Assembly (NCBI GenBank): GCA_902478875.1
Contig: CABSMZ010000038.1
Location: 1-12,887 of the forward strand
DNA length: 12,887 nucleotides
Reading direction: 5' to 3'
DNA from: an uncultured Collinsella sp.
GTDB taxonomy: Bacteria > Actinomycetota > Coriobacteriia > Coriobacteriales > Coriobacteriaceae
Below the pieces are notes generated by a model. It saw nothing but the letters and a program-made list of their open reading frames with translations. It was not told the DNA's origin and did not search any database. Shown here piece after piece: positions 12,844 to 12,887 of this stretch (its first letter is position 1; the number at the start of each line of letters is the position of its first letter). Both the position numbers and the translations under genes were made by a program.

Positions 12844-12887
12844 AATCTCCTGTCTCGATCTGTAACATCTAGCGGGCTAAACCGTCT
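12833..12887 (+). repeat. Direct repeat, identical to 9870-9924, running off the window end
   Basis: All 55 bases from the DUF4867 tail (CCTGCGACTAG) through TGTCTCGATCTGTAACA to GCTAAACCGTCT are identical to 9870-9924. Identity reaches the last base of the window, so the repeat is probably longer. With 9826-9924 it brackets the palindromes, IS110 and ATPase gene. Confidence 0.9.

Noticed and set aside
1..12887. tRNA or rRNA genes
   Set aside because: No cloverleaf or conserved rRNA segment was seen on either strand when reading the intergenic regions.

Overview
The window is high-GC DNA with strong G/C third-position bias, and its gene set (luxS, GlpK-like FGGY kinase, DUF4867, BglG/PTS operon, IS110) suggests a gut actinobacterium of the Collinsella/Coriobacteriia type. 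This is inferred from style and protein families; no rRNA or other taxonomic marker is present.

Left part (1-4939): after a terminator from an upstream unit and an AT-rich leader packed with GTTTAC-type half-sites comes a tight four-gene sugar operon on the + strand. It encodes an L-fucose/L-arabinose-isomerase-family sugar isomerase (219-1619), the two halves of a split transketolase (1622-2458 and 2451-3392, overlapping by 8 bp) and a glycerol-kinase-like FGGY kinase (3449-4939). The logic is aldose to ketose, to ketose phosphate, then two-carbon transfer into the pentose phosphate pool. The substrate cannot be read from sequence. Apiose is one candidate, because an isomerase, FGGY kinase and split transketolase is the arrangement known for apulose-4-phosphate breakdown. 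A perfect 17-bp palindrome lies between transketolase and kinase, and a long imperfect hairpin lies between the kinase and luxS (5061-5549).

Middle part (about 5600-9180): a block of visibly lower GC and different codon use holds a BglG/LicT-type antiterminator behind a terminator-like leader hairpin, a PTS EIIBC permease lacking EIIA, and an esterase-like alpha/beta hydrolase. It looks like a self-regulated, horizontally acquired glycoside-uptake cassette without its own glycosidase.

Right part (9181-12887): a DUF4867 gene returns to high GC. It is followed by palindromic repeats, a nearly intact IS110-family element (about 10057-11606) and a convergent AAA ATPase gene on the - strand (11618-12724). 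Joining the sequence flanking the IS rebuilds a hairpin beyond the ATPase stop, so the IS seems to have inserted into that gene's terminator. The IS 5' noncoding region is a candidate bridge RNA: it contains a 10-nt perfect complement of the element's right end. The window ends in a degenerate copy of the DUF4867 3' end plus 55 bp identical to the sequence at 9870-9924, so the ATPase/IS segment lies between direct repeats.
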